Of a stretch of DNA of 64,000 nucleotides, positions 8,928-17,791 are shown piece after piece. The notes beneath the pieces are model-generated. The model did not search any database, was not told the origin of the DNA, and was given only the letters and a program-made list of their open reading frames with translations. Source of the stretch: MPNP01 sp965215545 (GTDB taxonomy: Bacteria; Pseudomonadota; Alphaproteobacteria; Rhodobacterales; Rhodobacteraceae); the NCBI GenBank assembly GCA_965215545.1, contig OZ244066.1:1860001-1924000 (forward strand), read 5' to 3'. Each line of letters begins with the position of its first letter. Within the stretch, counting starts at the first letter, position 1. Position numbers and translations under genes: made by a program.

Positions 8928-9834
8928 TCGATATCAGGCAAAAGTTCGCCTGCTTCTCGCAACGTTACCGGAAATTGCCGAAGAGACCGTCTTTGCGCTC
9001 AGGGGCGGGACCGCAATCAATCTGTTCTGCAGGGACATGCCGAGACTGTCCGTTGATATCGATCTGACCTACCTGCCACTTGCGGAACGCCAATCCTCGC
9101 TCAAGGGCATCGATGATGCCCTTGAGCGAATCATTGCGGCCCTTGCCCGTCGCAACGGGAAGGTCAGGGCACGCCGTGCTGCAGGTGGTGGCAACGCCGA
9201 CACGCGAATCATGGTGAGAGACGATCAGGTCGAGATAAAGATCGAGACCTCTCCGGTGATGCGAGGGGCAATCCATCCGCCAAGAACAATGGCTGTTTCG
9301 GAAGCAGTGAAGAAGCAATTCGGATACATCGAAGCGACCGTTCTGGCGTTTGAGGATCTCTACGGCGGGAAGCTGGTCGCAGCACTCGATCGCCAGCATC
9401 CACGCGATCTCTTCGACATCAAGCTTCTGTATGAGAATGAAGGACTGACAGACGATCTCTTCCGAACGTTCATGGTCTATGTGGCGACCTCCAGCCGTCC
9501 GATGCATGAGTTGCTGGCACCGGCGGAGCCTTGCAGGGAGGACCTGATGAGAAAGGACCTCGTCGGGATGACCCAGCAGCCCGTGACCTGGGAATCCTTG
9601 ATCGAAACGCACCACCGGCTGCGTGCCGATATCGGTTCCCGGTTGACTGGCAACATTGCGGATTTTCTGGTCTCCCTGCACAATGCAGAGCCGGATTTCC
9701 GCTTGATTGACATGCCCAAAGCTGCCGATCTGTCCGCCGTAGGTTGGAAACTGATGAACCTCGAGCAGCTCAGGACAGCAAATCCCCGGCAACACATGAC
9801 CCAACTCGACGCACTCGAAAGACTCTTCCGATAA
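8914..9834 (+). CDS. AbiEii-type nucleotidyltransferase toxin
   Basis: This 306-residue protein has the AbiEii/DUF1814 nucleotidyltransferase core: FALRGGTAINLF (the G-G-[ST] motif) near residue 30, followed by SVDIDLTYLP, where the two aspartates bind the metal. The later block LAFEDLYGGKLVAALDRQHPRD and DLFDIKLLYEN are also characteristic. The toxin probably transfers nucleotides to an RNA or protein target and arrests growth, giving abortive phage defence. The catalytic residues appear intact. It directly follows and overlaps the antitoxin gene. A degraded relative lies near 61.5 kb. Confidence 0.85.
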   Translation: MQYFDRYQAKVRLLLATLPEIAEETVFALRGGTAINLFCRDMPRLSVDIDLTYLPLAERQSSLKGIDDALERIIAALARRNGKVRARRAAGGGNADTRIMVRDDQVEIKIETSPVMRGAIHPPRTMAVSEAVKKQFGYIEATVLAFEDLYGGKLVAALDRQHPRDLFDIKLLYENEGLTDDLFRTFMVYVATSSRPMHELLAPAEPCREDLMRKDLVGMTQQPVTWESLIETHHRLRADIGSRLTGNIADFLVSLHNAEPDFRLIDMPKAADLSAVGWKLMNLEQLRTANPRQHMTQLDALERLFR

Positions 9835-9963
9835 CGAAATGTGGTCCCCGACCCGGTTGATCACGACAGGTCAGGATGGAACGGGTGCATCCGGTTCCCT
9901 CACTGGGATTTTACCCTTGCAGCAGGGTTCACAGGTCCCATCCCCTTGATCGGTAGCGGCCGA

Positions 9964-12102
9964 TCATGATCGTCCCGACTCCCTGATGAGTTGCAGGACC
10001 TGCCTGGCGGCCTTGGGGATATTGGTTCCAGGGCCAAAGATGGCACTGACGCCGGCATCATGAAGCTGTTGATGATCCTGCCTCGGAATCACGCCGCCGC
10101 AGACGACCATGATCTCGCCCCGGCCCTGCTGCTGGAGCTCCCGGATCAGGGCTGGGGCCAACGTTGTGTGACCCGCGGCCTGGCTGCTGATGCCGACGAC
10201 ATGGACATCATTGTCGATGGCATCCCGGGCCGTTTCCTCCGGTGTCTGGAACAAAGGACCGATATCCACATCAAAACCCAGATCCGCGAAAGCCGTGGCG
10301 ATCACCTTGGCACCCCGGTCGTGGCCGTCCTGGCCCATCTTGGCAACCAGGAGGCGCGGGCGGCGTCCCTCCTCGCGGGCAAACACCCGGACGGCCTCCT
10401 GGGTGGCGGTGAACTCCGGATCATCACCGGATGTCTGGCCATAGACCCCCGAGAGAGCCTGGATCTGGGCCTGGTGGCGCCCGAAGACCGTCTCCATTGC
10501 CATGGAGATCTCGCCGATCGATGCCCGACCCCGGGCCGCTTCAATGGCCGCCTCGAGCAGATTGCCATCGGTCGCTGCAGCGGTCTGGAGAGCCGCCAGG
10601 GCTGCCTGGCAGGTGTCCTCGTCCCGGGAGGCGCGGAGTTCGGCAAGGCGGGCGATCTGGCTGTCCCTGACCTTGCTGTTGTCAATGTTGCGGTAGGCCA
10701 GTTCCGCATCATCATCATCATCCGTTGTGTACTTGTTGACGCCGACGATCACCTCGTCGCCCTTGTCGATCATCGCCTGGCGCCGGGTGGCGGTCTCCTC
10801 GATGCGCAGTTTGGGCAGGCCTGACGCCACGGCCCGGGTCATGCCTCCCAACGCGTCGATCTCGGCAATCAGGGCCCAGGCCCTGGTGGCCAACGCGCGG
10901 GTCAGGGACTCGACGTAGTAGGAGCCGGCCAGGGGGTCAACGGTCCGGCAGATGCCGGTCTCTTCCTGCAGGATCAGCTGGGTATTGCGGGCGATGCGGG
11001 CCGAGAACTCGGTTGGCAGGGCGATGGCTTCATCAAGGGCGTTGGTATGCAGCGACTGCGTGCCGCCGAGGACGGCGGCCAGGGCCTCATAGGCCGTCCG
11101 GATGACATTGTTGTAGGGATCCTGTTCCTGCAGACTCACGCCGCTGGTCTGGCAGTGGGTCCTGAGCATCCGTGAGCGCGGTGAGGCCGGCTTGAATTCG
11201 TCCATGATCTGGGCCCACATCATGCGGGCGGCCCGCAGTTTGGCCACCTCCATGAAGAAATCCATACCGACGGCAAAGAAGAACGAGAGACGGCCGGCAA
11301 AGACATCGATATCAAGGCCGCGGGCCAGGGCCGTGCGGACGTATTCCCGACCGTTGGCCAGCGTGTAGGCGAGCTCCTGGACGATATCGGCCCCGGCTTC
11401 CTGCATGTGGTACCCCGAGATCGAGATCGAATTGAAACCGGGCATGTTCCGGCTGGTGAATTCGATGATATCGGCCACGATCCGCAGGGAGGGTTCGGGG
11501 GGATACACATAGGTGTTGCGAACCATGAACTCCTTGAGGATGTCGTTCTGGATGGTTCCGGACAGATCCTGCATCGCCACCCCCTGTTCCTCACCGGCCA
11601 CGATATAGTAGGCCAGAGTGGGGATGACGGCCCCGTTCATGGTCATGGACACCGACACCTGTCCCAGCGGGATACCGTCAAAGAGCACCTTCATGTCCTC
11701 GACGCTGTCAATGGCCACCCCAGCCATGCCCACATCGCCGGCCACGCGCTCATGGTCACTGTCGTACCCTCGGTGCGTTGCAAGATCGAAAGCCACGGAA
11801 ATCCCCTGCTGACCGGCCGCCAGGGCCTTGCGATAGAACTGGTTGGATTCCCGGGCAGTCGAGAAGCCGGCATATTGTCGGATCGTCCAGGGGCGGTTGG
11901 TGTACATCGTGGCGCGCGGCCCCCGGAGAAAGGGATCGATGCCGGGGAACATGGCACCCTCGTCGCCCGCAAGGTCAGCCGCCGTGTAGAGGGGCTTGAT
12001 CTCGATTCCCTCCAGTGTGTGCGTGACAGCACTGGCAAGGGGCTGGCCACGCAATTCACGTTCGGCCAGTGTTTTCCATCTCTCGTAACTCATCGGACCC
12101 AT
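9964..12102 (-). CDS. mcm: Methylmalonyl-CoA mutase
   Basis: This is a full-length single-chain mutase of about 712 residues. The N-terminal TIM barrel contains GPRATMYTNRPWTIRQYAG, AFDLATHRGYDSDH and GYHMQEAGA for substrate and radical chemistry. The C-terminal cobalamin domain has DGHDRGAKV (the B12-ligand histidine), GISSQAAGHTTL and VCGGVIP. It isomerises methylmalonyl-CoA to succinyl-CoA in propionyl-CoA catabolism. ATG at 12102 or 12093 gives the usual N-terminus; upstream in-frame sequence is not conserved. pccA and pccB lie further upstream on the same strand and meaB at 53.4 kb. A 413-bp repeat and broken secreted genes now separate mcm from pccA. Confidence 0.95.
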   Translation of the reverse strand: MGPMSYERWKTLAERELRGQPLASAVTHTLEGIEIKPLYTAADLAGDEGAMFPGIDPFLRGPRATMYTNRPWTIRQYAGFSTARESNQFYRKALAAGQQGISVAFDLATHRGYDSDHERVAGDVGMAGVAIDSVEDMKVLFDGIPLGQVSVSMTMNGAVIPTLAYYIVAGEEQGVAMQDLSGTIQNDILKEFMVRNTYVYPPEPSLRIVADIIEFTSRNMPGFNSISISGYHMQEAGADIVQELAYTLANGREYVRTALARGLDIDVFAGRLSFFFAVGMDFFMEVAKLRAARMMWAQIMDEFKPASPRSRMLRTHCQTSGVSLQEQDPYNNVIRTAYEALAAVLGGTQSLHTNALDEAIALPTEFSARIARNTQLILQEETGICRTVDPLAGSYYVESLTRALATRAWALIAEIDALGGMTRAVASGLPKLRIEETATRRQAMIDKGDEVIVGVNKYTTDDDDDAELAYRNIDNSKVRDSQIARLAELRASRDEDTCQAALAALQTAAATDGNLLEAAIEAARGRASIGEISMAMETVFGRHQAQIQALSGVYGQTSGDDPEFTATQEAVRVFAREEGRRPRLLVAKMGQDGHDRGAKVIATAFADLGFDVDIGPLFQTPEETARDAIDNDVHVVGISSQAAGHTTLAPALIRELQQQGRGEIMVVCGGVIPRQDHQQLHDAGVSAIFGPGTNIPKAARQVLQLIRESGRS

Positions 12103-12507
12103 CCCGTCATGATGTTGCCAGCACGGTTTCTCCGTACCATGTCTATACTGCAGCACACCTCTTCGGCAATGTCTGGCTGTTCCGGTGATGTCCCGCCCAC
12201 AACCCTGATGCCCGATTTCCGGACAGCCGTTGGTCGCCTGGGTCAGCTCTTGGTTGACCAGGCAGCGGTTCGTGACGGTCACGGACTGTCATGAACCCGT
12301 GGCTTGTGCTTGATACTCCGAGAGGCCATGGCGATCCGCCCATCCACGGGAGCCAGCCCAGCGGCTGCTTCGCCCGGGGCGGGACACCGGAACAGGTCCC
12401 GGCCTGTCTGGGCGGTGCCTGGAATGGGGTCCGGGCACGTGGGCACGGACGGACAGCGGTTACGGCTGTACCTGCCTGCTCCCAGCTGCGGAGCGAACCC
12501 GACCGGA

Positions 12508-12920
12508 CTGCACGGCCTACTGGCCGCCGTGCGGGCCGGGAGGGCCCCGGAGCCGACCGAGGCGGCGGCCAGGCCGGGTTGCAAGAGGGAGTGATCCGGC
12601 AGGTGCGGATGCGGGTTTTCGGGGTCAGGAAGCCGTCAGGAAGCCAAACACGGTCAGACCAATACCGACAATGGCGATCATGGCAAAGATCAGACGAATT
12701 TCACGATTGGCCATGTCGGTCTTCCAGTTGGCCATGTCGGTCTTCCAGTTGGCCATGTCGGCGCGGAGTCTCTCAAGCGTGGCCTGAAGATCCGATCGCA
12801 TCGTTTCCATGCGTCCCTCCAGTCGGATGAGCCGCTTGTCCAGTTCGTGGTTGTCCGGCGCTTCCTTCATGGCCCCAAGGTAAGCCCTTGGCATGGGCGT
12901 GTCAAGTCGTTGCAGCGGCA
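12508..12920. repeat. 413-bp repeat module, copy 1
   Basis: This segment recurs in the same orientation at 14559-14971, as far as I can read with no mismatch. It spans a G+C-rich leader of about 115 bp, the whole small coiled-coil membrane protein gene (12625-12870) and a short tail. Unlike copy 2 it has no 42-bp direct repeats around it. Perfect identity implies recent duplication or gene conversion. The two copies could recombine and delete the 1.6 kb between them. Confidence 0.9.
12625..12870 (-). CDS. Small coiled-coil protein with C-terminal membrane anchor, copy 1
   Basis: The 81-residue product opens MKEAPDNHELDKRLIRLEG, then forms a long amphipathic helix with heptad spacing and ends in one hydrophobic segment (IRLIFAMIAIVGIGLTVFG). 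A perfect 21-bp tandem repeat (12707-12727 and 12728-12748) encodes the heptad DMANWKT twice. The layout resembles small anchored coiled-coil proteins such as XhlA or DUF1640-like families, but I cannot assign a family. An identical copy lies at 14676-14921 and divergent relatives at 41.6 and 60.1 kb. A longer upstream reading to 12990 is possible but looks non-coding. Confidence 0.65.
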   Translation of the reverse strand: MKEAPDNHELDKRLIRLEGRMETMRSDLQATLERLRADMANWKTDMANWKTDMANREIRLIFAMIAIVGIGLTVFGFLTAS

Positions 12921-13004
12921 GGCAGTGCCCCACCCTGCAATTCACCCTTCCCTCCCGGCGACAAATCCCGCGGGGTGCGGGCCGGCACACAGTTGGAGGA
13001 ATCC

Positions 13005-13543
13005 ATGATGACCCGCCCCCCTACAGACACCTTGAGCGCCTGACGGCCCTCGTCGTTGCCTTGGCCACCCTCACCCTGGCCGCCGCTGCACAGGCGCAGA
13101 TGCCGATACCAGAGGAATGCAATGACTGACGCCTGTTCACCATGGACAAGGTGTTGTTTGGTGGTGATGGCGCCCTGGTCGAAGGTGCAATCGTCACAGG
13201 CAGGAACGCCGTCCAGGTCGACAGGCCAATGGATTGCCATAGTGGTATCGATACGAGCCTGCTGAAGCAAGTGGGGTTCTGCATGAATGTCTGGGACACC
13301 ACCCCATGCAGTGACAACGAATGTCAGGACGCCATGACCAAGATTTCCGGAGGTTTGGACCTGCGTCGCGTTTCCAAACACCTTGTGTGCGGCAACATGA
13401 CAGCGACCGCCGCATCGCAGGTCGTCCTTGTGGCGGCAACCAACAACAACACGGTCAAGGACAATCCCACCAATCGGCTCATCATCGCCCTGGCCGTCAA
13501 TCCCCACCAGCATGTCGGGTTCGACAACCGGGACGACGACTGA
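13005..13543 (+). pseudogene. Broken secreted protein gene (frameshift at C6 tract plus in-frame TGA)
   Basis: A strong GGAGGA (12995-13000) precedes ATGATG at 13005-13010, but that frame stops after 12 codons. The neighbouring frame encodes a good signal peptide, ERLTALVVALATLTLAAAA with an AQA-type cleavage site. One extra C in the six-C run 13016-13021 would join the start to it. The signal frame continues to CND, meets TGA at 13127-13129, then stays open for about 138 codons to 13543. That downstream part is cysteine-containing with no recognised domain. Two lesions suggest a pseudogene; stop readthrough or recoding is a less likely alternative. Confidence 0.55.
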
Positions 13544-13727
13544 CGGGAGCGGGGATGTGGTACCGGACGTGGCAACGGCGGCCGCGCCCCGGAACATGGC
13601 CGGACACCCACGCATGTCAAGGTGAGGCGGCCCCCCTCGACGGCATTCATCCACGCCGCCCGTCTCGGAAAGACGGGCGGCGGTCCGCAACAGGGACAGT
13701 CCGGCTGCCCATGTCCGGCAAGAGCTG

Positions 13728-14401
13728 CTACCGGCAGCCCCACCTGTTCATGAAATCGGTGTTGTCCTGGGTTGATCTGAACAGGGGCAGGGTGGTCTTG
13801 CGCCCACACCAGCAGTTGCGGACATGCTGTTGGGTGAGGGGGCTGATCGCGAAGCAGCCGCTGGACCGGCCCTGAGTGTTGGGGGCGACCGTCATGGTGT
13901 AGGTGCCGCCGGTCATGAAGCAGCGGCGGGCAAACACCTGTTTCGGGATGGATCCTGTCGCAGCGGCATGAATTTCCAGATAGTAGCTGGTCTTCGGAGA
14001 CACTGTTCTGGCCAGTGGTGTGCTGCGAGCACTGATGTTCAGCGTGCTTGATATGTCACCCAGATGTGCCTCGCCCACTCTTGCCATTGTGCTGGCGTTG
14101 TAAAGAGCGGCATACACAGTGGCACGTATGGGTGCTGGCACATCGCCGATCCGACTGGTGTACTGGTTCCATGTGACAGCCGGAGTCGTGTACCGGATCA
14201 AGCTTGTCGTTATCGACGTGATGGAGAAATCCGTCGCATTGATCTCCTGTTCCCCGAGGCAAGTCGTGGGACCGGACCGCCCGGAGCTGGTGACGGTCGT
14301 CTGCGCCGCCAGCGGTGCTGCCAGCCCGGCCAGCAGCAGGAGCAGGAGCAGGGGGTTTGTTAACCTATTGGGGGGGGGGGCAATGAACCTTGCATCATCA
14401 T
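13728..14401 (-). pseudogene. Secreted Cys-rich protein, out of frame at an 11-C tract (possibly phase-variable)
   Basis: On the minus strand a GGAGG (14406-14410) lies five to six bases before ATGATGATG at 14401. The start frame enters a run of 11 C (14370-14380) and then stops at TAG/TAA. With 12 or 9 C the frame would continue into NRLTNPLLLLLLLAGLAA, a typical signal peptide, and then a secreted domain of about 190 residues ending NRWGCR, with cysteines in PTTCLG, ARRCFM, SGCFA and NCWCG. No family is recognised. The tract position fits an on/off contingency locus, but a homopolymer sequencing error or a dead gene would look the same. Confidence 0.6.
14370..14380. repeat. Homopolymer G11/C11 tract in a signal-peptide coding region
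   Basis: Eleven G on the plus strand (C on the coding strand) sit 21 bases inside the start codon of the secreted-protein gene. Slipped-strand mispairing at tracts of this length commonly switches surface genes on and off in other bacteria. The current length leaves the gene out of frame by one base. Confidence 0.85.
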
Positions 14402-14516
14402 AAAGTCCTCCGGTTGTGGGGTGGTCGTCATTCTACGGTCCCTGCCGTCGGAAGGCAAGAGGGAATGTCAGGGTGGGGTACGACCCGAATTTCAAAGTGA
14501 AACAGGACCCAGCGGT

Positions 14517-14558
14517 ATCTCCTTTCGTCGCCCCTGGCAAGGAAAGGGCGAGGCCGGG
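14517..14558. repeat. 42-bp direct repeat, left copy
   Basis: The sequence starting ATCTCCTTTCGTCGCCCCTG and ending GAGGCCGGG immediately precedes the second 413-bp module and is repeated directly after it at 14971-15012. The similarity extends a few bases further left (AGCGGT against AGCGGC). The arrangement looks like a duplicated insertion site or the product of a recombination that brought the module in. Confidence 0.85.
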
Positions 14559-14971
14559 CTGCACGGCCTACTGGCCGCCGTGCGGGCCGGGAGGGCCCCG
14601 GAGCCGACCGAGGCGGCGGCCAGGCCGGGTTGCAAGAGGGAGTGATCCGGCAGGTGCGGATGCGGGTTTTCGGGGTCAGGAAGCCGTCAGGAAGCCAAAC
14701 ACGGTCAGACCAATACCGACAATGGCGATCATGGCAAAGATCAGACGAATTTCACGATTGGCCATGTCGGTCTTCCAGTTGGCCATGTCGGTCTTCCAGT
14801 TGGCCATGTCGGCGCGGAGTCTCTCAAGCGTGGCCTGAAGATCCGATCGCATCGTTTCCATGCGTCCCTCCAGTCGGATGAGCCGCTTGTCCAGTTCGTG
14901 GTTGTCCGGCGCTTCCTTCATGGCCCCAAGGTAAGCCCTTGGCATGGGCGTGTCAAGTCGTTGCAGCGGCA
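14559..14971. repeat. 413-bp repeat module, copy 2
   Basis: This is the second apparently perfect copy of the module at 12508-12920, in the same orientation and bounded on both sides by the 42-bp direct repeat. The flanking repeats suggest this copy is the newer insertion. It carries the second coiled-coil gene. Confidence 0.9.
14676..14921 (-). CDS. Small coiled-coil protein with C-terminal membrane anchor, copy 2
   Basis: The 81-residue product is identical to the protein at 12625-12870, including the duplicated DMANWKT heptad (21-bp repeats at 14758-14778 and 14779-14799) and the C-terminal hydrophobic anchor. It lies upstream of, and on the same strand as, the broken signal-peptide gene at 13728-14401, about 270 bp away. 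Function is unknown. Conservation of the reading frame in both copies suggests a real gene, though recent duplication weakens that argument. Confidence 0.65.
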   Translation of the reverse strand: MKEAPDNHELDKRLIRLEGRMETMRSDLQATLERLRADMANWKTDMANWKTDMANREIRLIFAMIAIVGIGLTVFGFLTAS

Positions 14972-15012
14972 TCTCCTTTCGTCGCCCCTGGCAAGGAAAG
15001 GGCGAGGCCGGG
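14971..15012. repeat. 42-bp direct repeat, right copy
   Basis: This is the right-hand copy of the 42-bp repeat that brackets the second 413-bp module. It matches 14517-14558 base for base as read, and then diverges into the DUF4174 gene leader. Confidence 0.85.
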
Positions 15013-15145
15013 TGCGTGTCAGGGGTCGGGCATCAGGGCAGGAAGGACTGTTTTCAGCGTCCCCCATCCGGTCATTGTGCCAGCAACAGAGGTTGACGGT
15101 TGGGCCTCGGACAGCCATATCATGCCCACCAAGTCGTTTGCACAC

Positions 15146-15679
15146 ATGAAAGGGTCGGTTCGAATGCCCAGTCGTCTTCGCAGGTTTTGCGCGGTTCCGT
15201 TCATTCTGGCCTGCATGCTCCTGCCGGATCTGGCGACCCAGGGTCAGGATGCCCAGGCCCCACCTGCCGGGACCCAGGAGACGGCTGTCGATCAGGATGC
15301 CGGGACAGCGGGGCTGACCATCATCGACATGACAACGCCCGAGACCGTTGAACTCGGGATTGACCAGCATAAGTGGGTCAATCGCCTGGTGGTCGTGTTC
15401 GCTGATGCAATGAATGATCCCCGGTACCAGGAACAGATGGCCTTTCTTGACGAGGGTGGGCAGGAACTCCTTGATCGGGATGTGGTCGTGCTGGTTGACA
15501 CAAATCCGGCCGCCGAAAGCGTCCTGCGTCTGCGATTCCGTCCCCGGGGTTTTGTGGTGCTTCTGGTGGGGAAAGACGGGGCTCTGGCCCTGCGCAAACC
15601 GGTGCCATGGAACGTGCGGACCCTGCGCAATGCCATCGACAAACTCCCCATCCGCCAACAGGAAATGAAAGCGGGCTGA
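15146..15679 (+). CDS. DUF4174 domain-containing secreted protein
   Basis: The 177-residue product has a signal peptide (RRFCAVPFILACMLLPDL) and a thioredoxin-like DUF4174 domain. Visible features are RLVVVFADAMNDPRYQEQ, DRDVVVLVDTN, a GFVVLLVGKDG strand-turn and the family-typical ending LPIRQQEM. The domain is found in exported alphaproteobacterial proteins of unknown function. It is divergent from pccA, an adjacency I associate with alphaproteobacterial propionyl-CoA loci. The start could be the ATG at 15146 or at 15164; both keep the signal peptide. Confidence 0.75.
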   Translation: MKGSVRMPSRLRRFCAVPFILACMLLPDLATQGQDAQAPPAGTQETAVDQDAGTAGLTIIDMTTPETVELGIDQHKWVNRLVVVFADAMNDPRYQEQMAFLDEGGQELLDRDVVVLVDTNPAAESVLRLRFRPRGFVVLLVGKDGALALRKPVPWNVRTLRNAIDKLPIRQQEMKAG

Positions 15680-15696
15680 CGCCAGTCCCTGCCGGG

Positions 15697-17691
15697 CTAA
15701 TCGGCAAACTCCATGATGACATCATCAACAGCGAGGATGGCACCGGGTGCGACCCGGATGTTGGCGATGCGGGCCTGACGGTCGGCCTTGAGGACATTTT
15801 CCATCTTCATGGCCTCGACAACACACAGGGACTGGCCGGGTGTCACCTCATCGCCCTCGGCCACTGCCAGCGAGACCAGCAGTCCCGGCATTGGGCACAG
15901 GAGTTTGGCCGAGAGATCCGGACCGGTCTTTGTGGGCATATGGGCCAGGAGTTCTGCCTGCCGGGCCGTGTAGATGCGCAGATCGAGCACAGCACCGCGC
16001 CAGGCAACCCGGTATCCCGATGCCAACGGCCAGGCCCTGAAGGTCATCACATCATCATGCACCCGGGCCTTGACCCGTCGTTCGCCGGGGACCCAGTCCA
16101 GTGTGACTGGGACGGGATCATGCCCTGTGATTGTCACGATTGCCGGATCGGTCCCTGCAACGGTTGCCGCCAGTTGCTCGGCGCCATCGACGGTCACGAT
16201 CAATGACTCGGGATCAGATGGTCCCGAGGGCACGGCCGGGTCAGGACGGCGCATCCTGGCCTTGCAGTGCATGGCGAGGACGCCGGATGCCAGCTGTCCT
16301 GTCCTGTCCCCATCGGGCGTGACACCGGCAAAACCCGCCGGGTATTCCTCCTCGATGAAGGCCGTTGTCAGCTCCCCCGCAATGAAGCGTTCATTGTCCA
16401 TCACCGCCGACAGGAAGTTCAGATTGCTGGCAATGCCTTCGATCTCAAACTGATCCAGTGCCTCACGCATCACCGCCATGGCCTGTGTCCGGTCCGGGGC
16501 CCAGCTGCAGAGTTTGGCAATCATCGGATCATAGTAGACGCTGATCTCACCCCCCTCGAACACCCCGGTGTCATTGCGGATGATCCTGGTCTCGGACTCG
16601 CTGTTGACCGGGGGCCGGTAGCGGGTGAGCCGGCCCGTGGAGGGCAGGAAGCCCCGATGGGGATCCTCGGCATAGATGCGCGATTCGATGGCCCAGCCCC
16701 TGGGAGGAATGCCTGCGCTTGCGATGCGCAGCGGTTCGCCACAGGCAATCCGGATCATTTCCTCGACCAGATCAACACCGGTGATCAGTTCCGTGATCGG
16801 ATGTTCAACCTGCAGGCGCGTGTTCATCTCCAGAAAGTAGAATTCCCGGTCGGCCCCGACAACGAATTCCACAGTCCCGGCCGAGCAGTAGTTGACCGCC
16901 CTGGCCAATGCACAGGCCTGCTGGCCCATGGCGTCCCGTGCCGCGGCGTCGAGAAATGGCGACGGGGCTTCCTCGATGACCTTCTGGTTGCGGCGCTGGA
17001 TCGAGCACTCACGCTCATTGAGATGGATGCAGTTGCCGTGCGTATCGGCGAGGACCTGGATCTCGATGTGGCGGGGTGAGGTGATGAACTTCTCGATCAG
17101 GATCCTGTCATCGCCGAAGGCACTGGCCGCCTCATGGCGGGACGAGGTGAAGCCTTCCCGGACCTCATCGGCATTCCGGGCGATGCGCATGCCCTTGCCG
17201 CCGCCGCCAGCGGAGGCCTTGATCATGACTGGATAGCCAATCGCCTCGGCGATTGTCACGGCCGCATCCGCAGTGTCGACAATGCCCATATGCCCCGGGA
17301 TCGTGTTGACACCGGACTCCCTGGCGATCGTCTTGGAGGCCAGTTTGTCCCCCATGGCATCAATGGCCTCAGGCGGCGGTCCAATGAAGGCAATCCTGTG
17401 AGCAGCGAGGGCCCTGGCGAATTCGCTCTTTTCCGACAGAAACCCATAGCCCGGATGCACGGCATCCGCACCGGTTTCAAGTGCGGCATCAACGACCCTG
17501 TCAACGGCAAGATACGAGTCAACGGCGGCGGGCCCGCCAATCCGGACCACCTCATCAGCCATGGCCACATGCAGGGCCTTGCTGTCGGCATCCGAACAGA
17601 TGGCCACCGTGGCAATCCCCATGCGCCTTGCGGTCCGCATCACCCGGCAGGCAATCTCGCCCCGGTTGGCAATCAGGATCTTTTCAAACAT
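15697..17691 (-). CDS. pccA: Propionyl-CoA carboxylase alpha subunit (biotin carboxylase/BCCP)
   Basis: This 664-residue subunit starts KILIANRGEIACRVMRTARR. It contains the ATP-grasp region KASAGGGGKGMRIA near residue 160, HLNERECSIQRRNQK and EMNTRLQVEHPITE of the biotin carboxylase active site, and a C-terminal biotinyl domain with the acceptor lysine in EAMKMEN near residue 628. It carboxylates biotin and passes CO2 to PccB, making methylmalonyl-CoA. Length and domain order match PccA rather than methylcrotonyl-CoA carboxylase, and the mutase and pccB neighbours support this. It is followed by the convergently oriented DUF4174 gene. Confidence 0.94.
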   Translation of the reverse strand: MFEKILIANRGEIACRVMRTARRMGIATVAICSDADSKALHVAMADEVVRIGGPAAVDSYLAVDRVVDAALETGADAVHPGYGFLSEKSEFARALAAHRIAFIGPPPEAIDAMGDKLASKTIARESGVNTIPGHMGIVDTADAAVTIAEAIGYPVMIKASAGGGGKGMRIARNADEVREGFTSSRHEAASAFGDDRILIEKFITSPRHIEIQVLADTHGNCIHLNERECSIQRRNQKVIEEAPSPFLDAAARDAMGQQACALARAVNYCSAGTVEFVVGADREFYFLEMNTRLQVEHPITELITGVDLVEEMIRIACGEPLRIASAGIPPRGWAIESRIYAEDPHRGFLPSTGRLTRYRPPVNSESETRIIRNDTGVFEGGEISVYYDPMIAKLCSWAPDRTQAMAVMREALDQFEIEGIASNLNFLSAVMDNERFIAGELTTAFIEEEYPAGFAGVTPDGDRTGQLASGVLAMHCKARMRRPDPAVPSGPSDPESLIVTVDGAEQLAATVAGTDPAIVTITGHDPVPVTLDWVPGERRVKARVHDDVMTFRAWPLASGYRVAWRGAVLDLRIYTARQAELLAHMPTKTGPDLSAKLLCPMPGLLVSLAVAEGDEVTPGQSLCVVEAMKMENVLKADRQARIANIRVAPGAILAVDDVIMEFAD

Positions 17692-17791
17692 GCCCGGTGT
17701 GCCATCCTGAAGGGAAGGGGCGTGCCCGGACCGCCCACACGACTCTGCTCATGTTCGGGCTCCACAATGCATGCCACAAGACACTGACGGC

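Noticed and set aside
13127..13129. TGA as a selenocysteine codon
   Set aside because: No convincing hairpin of the bacterial SECIS type was seen right after it, and the gene already has a frameshift upstream.
14971..15012. The 42-bp direct repeats as an ordinary IS target-site duplication
   Set aside because: They are much longer than known target duplications (usually 2-14 bp), so recombination or cassette insertion is more likely.
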